Below are positions 9,944 to 17,791 of a DNA stretch of 64,000 bases, piece after piece. Source of the stretch: Arcobacter_B sp049472135 (lineage in GTDB: Bacteria; Campylobacterota; Campylobacteria; Campylobacterales; Arcobacteraceae). The notes beneath the pieces are model-generated. The model searched no databases. It worked only from the letters and a program-made list of their open reading frames with translations, and was not told where the DNA came from. Numbering within the stretch: the first letter of the stretch is position 1; each line of letters begins with the position of its first letter. The stretch lies in NCBI RefSeq assembly GCF_049472135.1, contig NZ_JBMOVV010000002.1, positions 1-64,000 on the forward strand, given 5' to 3'. Both the position numbers and the translations under genes were made by a program.

Positions 9944-10014
9944 AAAGTAAACCTTGTGTTAATAAAATTAACTAGATTATACTAAAGTTTGGCTTTTGAT
10001 TAAATTTTTAAAAG

Positions 10015-10047
10015 TTATTTATAGTTAATCAAATTAACTACAAATAA
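10015..10047 (-). terminator. Hairpin downstream of the TraT-like gene
   Basis: A 15-bp inverted repeat with one mismatch (10015-10029 and 10033-10047) and a three-base loop. It lies nine bases past the stop of the TraT-like gene and is followed on the minus strand by CTTTTAAAAATTT, so it is a plausible weak terminator. Confidence 0.5.
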
Positions 10048-10055
10048 CTAATATA

Positions 10056-10796
10056 TTATAAAACTCCAGATAAAGATTTAGTTAAACCTTTAGTTAAAAC
10101 AGGTTTTGCTTCATCAAATTCTAAATTTACTTTATTTGCTGTACTCACAATTCTAGTTCTATAAATTTTCCATTGTGCATTTGCATATTTTATAGTTTGG
10201 TTTAAAGAAGCACTCATCCCTTGCTTAGAAGAACCATTAGAACTTTGTTCAATTACTTCTCCTTTAGCTGCTCTTTGTCTAATTTCAACATCAGTAATCA
10301 TAGTAAAATATACATCTTTAATTAAAGAGTTTGCAACTGTTCCTACTAATGCTCCTACAAGCCCTGCTGTACCATATGATCTTGCACTAGATGCACCAGA
10401 TGCCGCTGCAACACCAGCTCCAAGTACTGCACCTCCAAATCCTGACTGAAGTGCACTTCTTGCATTATTAGCATTAGATTTACCTACTTGTAATAAGTTA
10501 GCCTGAATCATAAACTCTGCTTTTTTAGGATTCTTAGTAACTACAAATCCATTTGAAACAAATGCTTTTTTAATTTCATTTTCGATATCAATATCTTTAT
10601 CTGTAGTATTTCTTACTCTTACATAAACAACTTGTTTTGATGGTTCAACTGGTTCTAAAAATATAGAATCACTCATCTTTGTTTGTACTTCTAAGTTTCT
10701 CTTTTCTATTGCAGTAGATACTGCACAACCACTAAATAATGACACAACTAAAATAGTACTTAATGAAAGTAATATTAGCTTTACATAATTCTTCAT
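10056..10796 (-). CDS. TraT-like outer-membrane lipoprotein
   Basis: 246-residue lipoprotein resembling TraT, the F-plasmid surface-exclusion and serum-resistance protein. A lipobox LFSGC places the lipidated cysteine at residue 24. Directly after it comes STAIEKRNLEVQTKMSDSIF, nearly the same as mature TraT. Glycine/alanine-rich segments (about 120-165) match TraT's hydrophobic middle, and YFTMITDVEIRQR and VVSTANKVNLEFDEAKPVL-like segments (RTRIVSTANKVNLEFDEAKP) match its C-terminal half. It stands alone, without other tra genes, so this is a chromosomal family member whose role here (surface shielding, or blocking of contact) is inferred. Confidence 0.87.
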   Translation of the reverse strand: MKNYVKLILLSLSTILVVSLFSGCAVSTAIEKRNLEVQTKMSDSIFLEPVEPSKQVVYVRVRNTTDKDIDIENEIKKAFVSNGFVVTKNPKKAEFMIQANLLQVGKSNANNARSALQSGFGGAVLGAGVAAASGASSARSYGTAGLVGALVGTVANSLIKDVYFTMITDVEIRQRAAKGEVIEQSSNGSSKQGMSASLNQTIKYANAQWKIYRTRIVSTANKVNLEFDEAKPVLTKGLTKSLSGVL

Positions 10797-10959
10797 GTTT
10801 TCTCCTGTGTTAGTAATAACGAAATTTTATATTATTTTTTCTTAAACTAAAATTATTTTTTAATGATAAAAACATATAATACAACACTAAATACACTAGA
10901 AAGACAACATATTTATAAACTATTAACTACATATATAAATTATAACTACTTTTAGTTTA

Positions 10960-12288
10960 TTATATTTTAATTACTTTTGTAATGTATGGATTATATAATA
11001 CATTTGAACCTGATTGAATTTTCACATTTCGTCTTTGTGTAAAATCAACTTCGAATACTCCTGATGTATCCATTGAAAATTTTGCACATAGTATTGCAGC
11101 TTGTTCTATTACTGAGTCTGGAATTGTTTTTTTAGAGTTTTGAACTATCACATGAGCAGATGTTCTATCTTTTAAATGAAACCAAAAATCACTTGCTTTG
11201 GAATTTTTTAGTAAATAAATATTTTCTCGTTCACTAGTTCCAAGCATTATTTTATAGCCTTCAAAAAAGAAACTTTCATAAGGTTGTGCCTTTTTAACCT
11301 TTGCTTGGTTTCTCTCTTTTTTTGGATATAAAAATTCACACTCTTGAATTGATGTTGCATTTAATAAATTTTGTTTCATTCTTTGTAAGAAAGCTAACTT
11401 TTCATCTAAATTATCTTTTTCAAGAGAAATATTTTCTGCTTTTTGCTTAGCTCTTTTAGCTTTTTTAAATAAATCATTTGAGTATTTTGAAGCAGAAGCA
11501 TTCTCTTCTAAATCAATTTCAACTTCCTCGCCATTATAATTATATGTTTTAAGAGTTTTTTGATATGGCTTTATTGTATGTAAATTACCTAAAATCAAAT
11601 TTGCTTTCTCATATAAACTATTTGATTCATTTTCAAGTTCTTTTTTTTTAGGAAGAGAGTTAATTGTTTTTTGAAGTTTTTTAATTTTTTTATCAATTTG
11701 TGTAATCTTTTGTGATTTTAAATTCTCTAGGCTTTTTTCTTCTTTTTTTATAAAAACATCATAAAGATACTCTTCGATATTATCAACACTATCTACTTTT
11801 GGTATAAAATCTTGTTTTGGGATTTCATCTAATTTATGCCCTACTTTTACAATTCTACTTGATGAAAATTCATCAATATGCCTTAAAGCTTCTAAAACAA
11901 CTCTATTTTCATCTAAAAGAATTATATTTGTATGTTTTCCTGTAAACTCTAATTGTAAAATAGTTGTTAGTTTTTTATATGATGAGGAAGAGTTAACTTT
12001 TATATTTATTACTTTATCATCTTGGTATAAACAAACATCTTCAACTTTTGAATTATTTAATCTTTTTTGTAAAACAACATCAAAAGGAGCATTAAAATCT
12101 TTTTTAGATTTCAATATCTCTTTTGCTTTAAAAATTGAGCTATTTCCTTTAGTTAAATCAAAATATATTATATTCATATTATTAAATTCAATTATAATTG
12201 TATTATTGTCAATTCTCTTACAAAGTCTTATTTTATGGATATTCTCTTTTAAATATTCAACAACTTGTTTCAATAAAAAATGTTTCAT
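10960..12288 (-). CDS. rqcH: NFACT-family ribosome quality-control protein RqcH
   Basis: 442-residue bacterial homologue of Rqc2/NEMF, which binds obstructed large ribosomal subunits and recruits tRNA-Ala to add C-terminal alanine tails to stalled peptides. N-terminal NFACT-N domain (about 1-170), a lysine-rich coiled-coil arm (about 180-310) and a C-terminal NFACT-R/DUF814 domain (about 335-440, with SKASDFWFHLKDRTSAHVIV). It is shorter than the roughly 570-residue Bacillus form, as in other Campylobacterota. Older annotations call it fibronectin-binding protein. It is transcribed away from the small periplasmic protein at 12375. Confidence 0.88.
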   Translation of the reverse strand: MKHFLLKQVVEYLKENIHKIRLCKRIDNNTIIIEFNNMNIIYFDLTKGNSSIFKAKEILKSKKDFNAPFDVVLQKRLNNSKVEDVCLYQDDKVINIKVNSSSSYKKLTTILQLEFTGKHTNIILLDENRVVLEALRHIDEFSSSRIVKVGHKLDEIPKQDFIPKVDSVDNIEEYLYDVFIKKEEKSLENLKSQKITQIDKKIKKLQKTINSLPKKKELENESNSLYEKANLILGNLHTIKPYQKTLKTYNYNGEEVEIDLEENASASKYSNDLFKKAKRAKQKAENISLEKDNLDEKLAFLQRMKQNLLNATSIQECEFLYPKKERNQAKVKKAQPYESFFFEGYKIMLGTSERENIYLLKNSKASDFWFHLKDRTSAHVIVQNSKKTIPDSVIEQAAILCAKFSMDTSGVFEVDFTQRRNVKIQSGSNVLYNPYITKVIKI

Positions 12289-12374
12289 ATAGTATTCGCT
12301 TTTATAATATTTTCTAAGATAGTATTTATCTGTATTAGATATAATTATATCTAAATAATTATTAGGAGAATTAA

Positions 12375-12695
12375 ATGAAGTTATTAAAGTTACTATTAGC
12401 TGCTACTTTAGTATTAGGTGTATCTGCTACAACATTAAGTGCAAGTTCTGTAAAAGGTCAAAAGCTATTTATTAAAAAGTTTAAAAAACCTTGTGGAATG
12501 AATGGTGCAAAGTTTGCTGCTAAGCACTCTCAAGACGAATGGCAAAATATTATGGATAATGGAAACTTCAAAAAAGAGTTTGTAAAAATCTGTCCTAATG
12601 TAAAAGAAGAAGATATTAAAGATAGTTGGGTTGAGCATATCTTTGAATTTTCTTATGAATATGCAAATGATTCAGGAAATGTTCCTTCTTGTTAA
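12375..12695 (+). CDS. Small periplasmic protein, cytochrome-like but no haem motif
   Basis: 106-residue protein with a clear signal peptide (cleavage near residue 23, after ATTLSA). The mature part resembles small cytochrome-like periplasmic proteins of Campylobacterota in its SVKGQKLFIKKFKKPCG opening. However, there is no CxxCH, so covalent haem binding is not supported. Three cysteines (KKPCG, KICPN and the last residue) could form a disulfide or bind metal. It has AGGAG seven bases before the ATG, and a strong terminator follows, so it is a single-gene transcript. Function unknown. Confidence 0.75.
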   Translation: MKLLKLLLAATLVLGVSATTLSASSVKGQKLFIKKFKKPCGMNGAKFAAKHSQDEWQNIMDNGNFKKEFVKICPNVKEEDIKDSWVEHIFEFSYEYANDSGNVPSC

Positions 12696-12702
12696 TTAAA
12701 AT

Positions 12703-12730
12703 AAAAGCTTAGCTTCAAGCTAGGCTTTTT
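12703..12730 (+). terminator. Rho-independent terminator
   Basis: Arms 12703-12714 and 12718-12729 form a 12-bp stem with one G-U pair and a TCA loop, ending in a T run. It lies directly after the small periplasmic protein and may serve the converging gene too. Confidence 0.8.
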
Positions 12731-12752
12731 CATACAAATATCTACCCTATTT

Positions 12753-13283
12753 TTAAGATAAGGAAATTTTATCAAATTTATAGATAATTTTTTCTGCAAG
12801 CTCTAACATATCAATATTTAACTTTTTAAATTCTTGATTTTTTATATTCACAATAAAATCATCATATACATTACCATAAGGATATAATATAAAAAATATA
12901 TATTCTTTAGATTTTGATTCTTTATTTAATTCTTTAAACCAAAGTGCAAGCATTGCAAAATACAACATTGAAGGATTAAATGATTGATTTTCAGTTAAAA
13001 GTTTAGACAATTCTTCATTTATAAAATTATAAGCATTTAATATGGCTTTTATTCTATAATGCTTTCTATTTTGTAAATAGTAGTTTGATGATAAAGTCAC
13101 ACTATTAATTTGATCTAACATTTGTTCACCTATTTTATTGAACTTAATAACTACTTCTTTATCTAGTCCATAGGCATTTATATCTTCCTTATCTTTATAA
13201 GAAAGAATCAAATCTTTACAAAATAATAATAGGCTTTCCGTTTTTATCTTTGATAGGTTTAAAATCATACTTAATTGTAACAA
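12753..13283 (-). CDS. Hypothetical protein, unrecognised
   Basis: 176-residue, probably cytosolic, largely helical protein rich in lysine, leucine, isoleucine and asparagine. I recognise no domain. There is no signal peptide or membrane span. A second in-frame ATG at 13268 (MILNLSKIKTES) is an alternative start, and neither has a clear ribosome site. It is divergent from thrS, with about 95 bases between them, and converges on the terminator at 12703-12730. Its codon use and AT content resemble its neighbours, so nothing suggests recent transfer. Confidence 0.65.
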   Translation of the reverse strand: MLQLSMILNLSKIKTESLLLFCKDLILSYKDKEDINAYGLDKEVVIKFNKIGEQMLDQINSVTLSSNYYLQNRKHYRIKAILNAYNFINEELSKLLTENQSFNPSMLYFAMLALWFKELNKESKSKEYIFFILYPYGNVYDDFIVNIKNQEFKKLNIDMLELAEKIIYKFDKISLS

Positions 13284-13378
13284 AACTTTGTTAAATTACG
13301 AAATATCTAATTAACTTTAAGAAGCTTTGCGATAAAATAAGCTAAATTTAATAAAAAAACATAAAAAAAAGGAATTTA

Positions 13379-15187
13379 TTGGAACCTATTGGTGTATTAA
13401 AAGATGGTCAAATATATGACCTTCAAACTGCTGATGCTTTAAACATTCAGGGAGAGGATATTAAAGCTGATAACTCTGAAGAATCATTAGAGATTCTTAG
13501 ACACTCATGTGCTCATATGATGGCACAAGCTATTAAAGAATTATATCCTGAAGCTAAGTTTTTCGTAGGTCCTGTTGTAAAAGAAGGATTTTACTACGAT
13601 TTTAAAATCGACTCAAAAATCTCAGATGAAGATCTTCCAAAGATAGAGAAGAAAATGAAAGAGATTGCAAATAGAAAACTTCCTATTGAAAGATACGAAA
13701 CAACAAGAGAAGAAATATTAACAAAATTTGCAAATGACGAGTTAAAACAAGCTGTACTGCAAAATATCACTGATGATACATTAACCCTATATAAGCAAGG
13801 TGATTTCGAAGACTTATGTAGAGGTCCACATTTACCTAACACTAGAATGATCAGAGCATTTAAACTAACAAGAGTTGCTGGAGCATACCTTGGTGGTGAT
13901 GAAGAAAATGAAATGATTACTAGAATCTATGGAATTGCATTCTTTGATAAGAAAGAATTAAATGATTACGTAAGAATGCTTGAAGAAGCTAAAAAAAGAG
14001 ATCATAGAAAACTTGGAACAGAATTAGGACTATTCACATTCAATGAGGATGTAGGAGCTGGGTTACCATTATGGTTACCAAATGGTGCAAGATTAAGATC
14101 TAAACTAGAGCACTTATTATACAAAGCTCACAGAGTTAGAGGATATGAACCAGTTAGAGGTCCAGAGATGTTAAAATCTGATATGTGGAAGATTTCTGGT
14201 CACTACCAAAACTATAAAGAGAACATGTACTTTACTACAATTGATGAGCAAGAGTACGGTATTAAACCAATGAACTGTGTTGGTCATATTCAAATTTTTA
14301 AAAATGATTTGGTTTCATATAAAGATTTACCTCTTAAACTTTTTGAATATGGTGTTGTTCACAGACATGAAATGTCAGGTGCAATGCATGGATTATTTAG
14401 AGTTAGAGAATTTACACAAGATGATGCACACATTTTCTGTATGCAAAATCAAGTAAAAGATGTAATTATTGATGTATTAGAGTTTGTTGACTCACTAATG
14501 AAATTATTTGATTTCAAATATGAGATTGAAGTATCAACTAAACCTAAAAAAGCAATTGGATCAGATGAATTCTGGGAAAAAACTACAAAAGGTATTATGG
14601 ATGCCTTAGATGAGAATAAAATTGCATACGGTATAGATGAAGGTGGTGGAGCATTCTACGGACCTAAAATTGATATAAAAATCTTAGATGCTATTGGAAG
14701 AAAATGGCAATGTGGTACAGTTCAAGTTGATATGAACTTACCTGATAGATTTAATGTTGAGTTTATCGATAACGAAGGACAAAAAGATCAACCTGTAATG
14801 ATTCACAGAGCTATTCTTGGTTCTTTTGAAAGATTTATTGGTATCTTAACTGAGCACTGCGCTGGGGAATTCCCATTTGTAATTGCTCCAACTCAAGTAA
14901 TTTTTGTACCAATTGCAGATACTCATGTAGAGTATGCAAAAGAGTTACAAAAAGAGCTATTATACAATGAAATGGATTCTAAGATTTTCGACATGAATGA
15001 ATCTTTAAATAAAAGAATTAGAATGGCAGAAAAACAAAGAGTACCAATGATTGTTGTAATTGGTGATGAGGAAGTAGAGAACAAAACTGTTGCATTAAGA
15101 GATAGAAGAAAAAGGGAGCAGTCGAATATGACTAAAGATGAATTTATCTCTATGTTAAATGAAATTAAAAATGGGAGTAGAATTTGA
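13379..15187 (+). CDS. thrS: Threonine--tRNA ligase
   Basis: Class II aminoacyl-tRNA synthetase, 602 residues. The editing domain carries HSCAHMMAQAIKELYPEA and the catalytic core contains PMNCVGHIQIF (zinc ligand Cys), RHEMSGAMHGLFRVREFTQDDAHIF and GSFERFIGIL; the anticodon-binding domain follows. The start is TTG at 13379, with AAGG six bases upstream; no ATG precedes the conserved region. There is essentially no N-terminal TGS domain, as in other Campylobacterota. It heads the classic thrS-infC-rpmI-rplT cluster and overlaps infC by four bases. Confidence 0.97.
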   Translation: MEPIGVLKDGQIYDLQTADALNIQGEDIKADNSEESLEILRHSCAHMMAQAIKELYPEAKFFVGPVVKEGFYYDFKIDSKISDEDLPKIEKKMKEIANRKLPIERYETTREEILTKFANDELKQAVLQNITDDTLTLYKQGDFEDLCRGPHLPNTRMIRAFKLTRVAGAYLGGDEENEMITRIYGIAFFDKKELNDYVRMLEEAKKRDHRKLGTELGLFTFNEDVGAGLPLWLPNGARLRSKLEHLLYKAHRVRGYEPVRGPEMLKSDMWKISGHYQNYKENMYFTTIDEQEYGIKPMNCVGHIQIFKNDLVSYKDLPLKLFEYGVVHRHEMSGAMHGLFRVREFTQDDAHIFCMQNQVKDVIIDVLEFVDSLMKLFDFKYEIEVSTKPKKAIGSDEFWEKTTKGIMDALDENKIAYGIDEGGGAFYGPKIDIKILDAIGRKWQCGTVQVDMNLPDRFNVEFIDNEGQKDQPVMIHRAILGSFERFIGILTEHCAGEFPFVIAPTQVIFVPIADTHVEYAKELQKELLYNEMDSKIFDMNESLNKRIRMAEKQRVPMIVVIGDEEVENKTVALRDRRKREQSNMTKDEFISMLNEIKNGSRI

Positions 15188-15726
15188 GTAGTATGAGAAA
15201 AGGTAAAAAAAACGAAGCAATAATGAATGAGGAAATTACTGCTAAAGAAGTAAGATGTATGGGAGATGATGGTACTAATTATGGTATCATCTCTACTAGA
15301 GATGCACAATCAACAGCAGATGATTTAGGATTAGATTTAGTTCTTATTGCTCCAGATGCAAAGCCACCTGTTGCAAAAATCATGGATTATGGTAAATTTA
15401 AATACCAACAAGAAAAAAAGAAAAAAGAAGCTAAGAAAAAACAAAAAGTTATTGTTGTTAAAGAAGTTAAATTTTCTGTTAAAATTGCAGAAAATGACAT
15501 TAACTACAAAGTTAAACATGCGGTTGAATTTTTAGAAAAAGGTTACCATGTTAAATGTAGAGTATTCTTAAAAGGTAGAGAAATGGCTCACCCTGAAGCA
15601 GGAGCTGATGTACTTGAAAGAGTATGGCCAATGTTAGAAGAATATGGAACAAGAGACGGTGTTCCTAAACAAGAAGGAAGATTTGTAAATATGATGGTTC
15701 TTCCTAAAAAAGACGATAAGCACTAA
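15184..15726 (+). CDS. infC: Translation initiation factor IF-3
   Basis: IF-3 checks the start codon and keeps ribosomal subunits apart. The N-domain (NEEITAKEVRCMGDDGTNYG, then PPVAKIMDYGKFKYQQEKKK) and the C-domain (KEVKFSVKIAENDINYKVKHA, ending RFVNMMVLPKK) are complete, 180 residues. The likely start is TTG at 15184, with GGGAG seven bases upstream; ATG 15193 is too far from it. A non-ATG start fits the known autoregulation of infC, which usually uses AUU. It overlaps thrS by four bases. An 8-bp hairpin lies ten bases after its stop. Confidence 0.96.
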   Translation: MSSMRKGKKNEAIMNEEITAKEVRCMGDDGTNYGIISTRDAQSTADDLGLDLVLIAPDAKPPVAKIMDYGKFKYQQEKKKKEAKKKQKVIVVKEVKFSVKIAENDINYKVKHAVEFLEKGYHVKCRVFLKGREMAHPEAGADVLERVWPMLEEYGTRDGVPKQEGRFVNMMVLPKKDDKH

Positions 15727-15735
15727 CAAAATAAA

Positions 15736-15759
15736 TAGAAGAGATACTACTCTCTTCTA
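15736..15759 (+). repeat. Small hairpin after infC
   Basis: Perfect 8-bp inverted repeat TAGAAGAG/CTCTTCTA with an 8-base loop, 10 bases past the infC stop. There is no U run, so it is more likely an RNA-processing or stability element than a terminator. Confidence 0.4.
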
Positions 15760-15860
15760 CTTCCAAAATCTTTCTTTAAACATTTTTTAAGTAATTTTTA
15801 AGTAAAATCACGAACTTTTTCAGTTATTTGAAAATGCAAATTTAAAAGGAGGATTCTTCC

Positions 15861-16058
15861 ATGCCAAAGATGAAAACTAACAGTGGCGCTTTAAAAAGAT
15901 TTAAAGTGAAAAAAAATGGTTCTATCAAAAGAGGATCAGCTTATAGAAGCCACATCTTAACTAAAATGACTCAAAAGAGAAAAAGAAATCTTAGAGGTCC
16001 TAAAACAGTTGCAGCAGTTGACGCAACTAGAATTAAAAGAATGTTAAACAAAGCGTAA
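15861..16058 (+). CDS. rpmI: Ribosomal protein bL35
   Basis: 65-residue, very basic protein of the large ribosomal subunit. The N-terminal MPKMKTNSGALKRFKVKKNG and the central RSHILTKMTQKRKRNLRG are the bL35 signature. An AAGGAGG site ten bases before the ATG gives strong translation. It is separated from infC by 134 bases and from rplT by 105 bases, the latter holding three palindromes. Confidence 0.98.
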   Translation: MPKMKTNSGALKRFKVKKNGSIKRGSAYRSHILTKMTQKRKRNLRGPKTVAAVDATRIKRMLNKA

Positions 16059-16123
16059 TTATTTATTTAATAAATAATTATTAGTCCCTCCACATATGTG
16101 GACAAGTTCAACTTTAAAGTTGA
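16057..16123 (+). promoter_or_regulatory. Three palindromes in the rpmI-rplT spacer
   Basis: Three successive self-complementary elements: an A/T palindrome at 16057-16079, TCCACATATGTGGA at 16089-16102 and TCAACTTTAAAGTTGA at 16108-16123. In other bacteria bL20 represses this operon by binding RNA folds that mimic its 23S site, so this may be a leader or processing structure. That role is inference. Confidence 0.5.
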
Positions 16124-16163
16124 CACCTAATATTAACAATATAATATACGGTAAAGGAAAAAA

Positions 16164-16520
16164 ATGCCTAGAGTAAAAACTGGTGTAGTTAGAAGAAGAA
16201 GACACAAAAAAGTATTAAAGCAAGCTAGAGGTTTCTTTAGTGGTAGAAGAAAACACTTTAGAAAAGCGAAAGAGCAATTAGAGCACTCTTTAGTATATGC
16301 TTACAGAGATAGAAAACAAAAGAAAAGAGATATCAAAAGACTTTGGATTATCAGAATCAATGCAGCTTGTAGATTAAATGATATCAACTACTCAAGATTC
16401 ATGAACGGTTTAAAATTAGCTGGAATTGAATTAGATAGAAAAATCTTAGCTGATATGGCTATGAATGATTCTGCTGCATTTGCTTCATTAGTAGTAAAAG
16501 CTAAAGAAGCACTTAACTAA
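16164..16520 (+). CDS. rplT: Ribosomal protein bL20
   Basis: 118-residue protein of the large subunit, needed early in 50S assembly and a translational autoregulator in other bacteria. N-terminal MPRVKTGVVRRRRHKKVLKQ, then ARGFFSGRRKHFRKAKEQ and RLWIIRINAACRLNDINYS are family signatures. GGTAAAGGA precedes the ATG. Last gene of the thrS cluster; a strong terminator follows 22 bases after the stop. Confidence 0.98.
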   Translation: MPRVKTGVVRRRRHKKVLKQARGFFSGRRKHFRKAKEQLEHSLVYAYRDRKQKKRDIKRLWIIRINAACRLNDINYSRFMNGLKLAGIELDRKILADMAMNDSAAFASLVVKAKEALN

Positions 16521-16541
16521 TAAATTTGCAAATCATAATTT

Positions 16542-16576
16542 AAAGGGATTAAGACTTTGCCTTAGTCCCTTTTTTT
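16542..16576 (+). terminator. Rho-independent terminator of the thrS-rplT cluster
   Basis: Arms 16542-16553 (AAAGGGATTAAG) and 16561-16572 (CTTAGTCCCTTT) pair over 12 positions with one G-U, followed by a T run. The converging rhodanese gene ends two bases later, so it may act in both directions. Confidence 0.88.
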
Positions 16577-16578
16577 AT

Positions 16579-17769
16579 TTATACACCTAAAGGTTCATTA
16601 ACCTCAATTTTACAATTATCACCTTTACAATCTATATTTGCATCAAAATAGTAGATTTCACTCATATCAATTTTTGCATCTTTTAGTTTTACCCAAGCAT
16701 CCATTGATCTTCCACCTGCTGTACAATTAAATACTATTGTTTTACCTTTAGGAAGTTTTGAGAAGAACTCATTTGCTTTTAGTTTTTCAGCCTCTATATT
16801 TATTGCACCTTTTAGATGACCTTTTTTATACTCATCTGGTGAAGTTACATCAACTATTTGTATATATGAAGGAACTTTGTTATTCTTAATTAAATTATAG
16901 AACCACTCTCCATCTACACTACCTTCATCTAAACCTTTTTTTAAGCCATTTTTACTGAATTGTGTTTTTGATGAACTTTCAACTTTTTTTACTACACTAG
17001 CACTTTTAGTTGTAGCTAAGCCTGCTTTTTTCCACTCAGGTACACCACCTGCAAAAACAGAAACATCTTTATATCCTAAATCTAAAAGTCTATTAGCAAC
17101 AATATGTGATTTTGCACAAACGTAACCACCACAGAATGTGATAATCTTTTCATTCTTATTTGTAGGGAATCTTCCTTCTAAAGTTTTTAACTTTGTATCT
17201 GGAATAGAAATAGCTCCAGGAATTGTTTCTTGTAAATATTTAGTATATGGTCTAGCATCAACTAATAAAGCACTATTCTTTTCTTGAGCAGCTTTTGCAA
17301 CTACTAAATCAACATCTAAATAACTCTTTTTTGACCATTGTGGTTCACCTGCTTGATATAGTTTTACATTTGTAAAGCCTTTTTTCTTAAGCATTGAAGC
17401 TACCTTTGGACTCTTACCACATTTCCATCCTCCACAGTAAACAATTAACTCTTTATCTTTTTTAACATCTTTTAACTGCGAATAAAACTCTTCAAACTTT
17501 GTATCTGGAATATTTATACTTGATGGAATAGCACCTTTTTTAAATTTTGCTTCTGGTCTTGCATCTATTAAAATTGCTTTTGCACTTTTTCTTGAACCTT
17601 TTGCTACTTTTTCTTTAACATAATCAAAATCAACAACTTCTAAATTGTTTTTTTCAATTAACATTTTAACTGTTGGACTTGCATTATCCAATGATGTTTG
17701 ACTTGTTGCACAGCCTGTAAATAAAAGTGTTGCTGTTAAAACTGAACCTAAAAATAAATTTGTTTTCAT
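16579..17769 (-). CDS. Lipoprotein with three rhodanese domains
   Basis: 396-residue exported sulfurtransferase. The lipobox LLFTGC puts the lipidated cysteine at residue 20. Three rhodanese domains follow at about 45-150, 155-255 and 290-380. Each has a cysteine in the active-loop position: C112 in YCGGWKCGKS, C213 in FCGGYVCAKS and C349 in FNCTAGGRS. The first two loops carry an extra cysteine (C117, C218), a pair that could cycle as a persulfide or disulfide. It lies 22 bases downstream of the first sulfide:quinone reductase, so it probably moves sulfane sulfur made by those enzymes in the periplasm. Location and substrate are inferred. Confidence 0.9.
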   Translation of the reverse strand: MKTNLFLGSVLTATLLFTGCATSQTSLDNASPTVKMLIEKNNLEVVDFDYVKEKVAKGSRKSAKAILIDARPEAKFKKGAIPSSINIPDTKFEEFYSQLKDVKKDKELIVYCGGWKCGKSPKVASMLKKKGFTNVKLYQAGEPQWSKKSYLDVDLVVAKAAQEKNSALLVDARPYTKYLQETIPGAISIPDTKLKTLEGRFPTNKNEKIITFCGGYVCAKSHIVANRLLDLGYKDVSVFAGGVPEWKKAGLATTKSASVVKKVESSSKTQFSKNGLKKGLDEGSVDGEWFYNLIKNNKVPSYIQIVDVTSPDEYKKGHLKGAINIEAEKLKANEFFSKLPKGKTIVFNCTAGGRSMDAWVKLKDAKIDMSEIYYFDANIDCKGDNCKIEVNEPLGV

Positions 17770-17791
17770 AAAATCCCCCTATTTTAATAAA

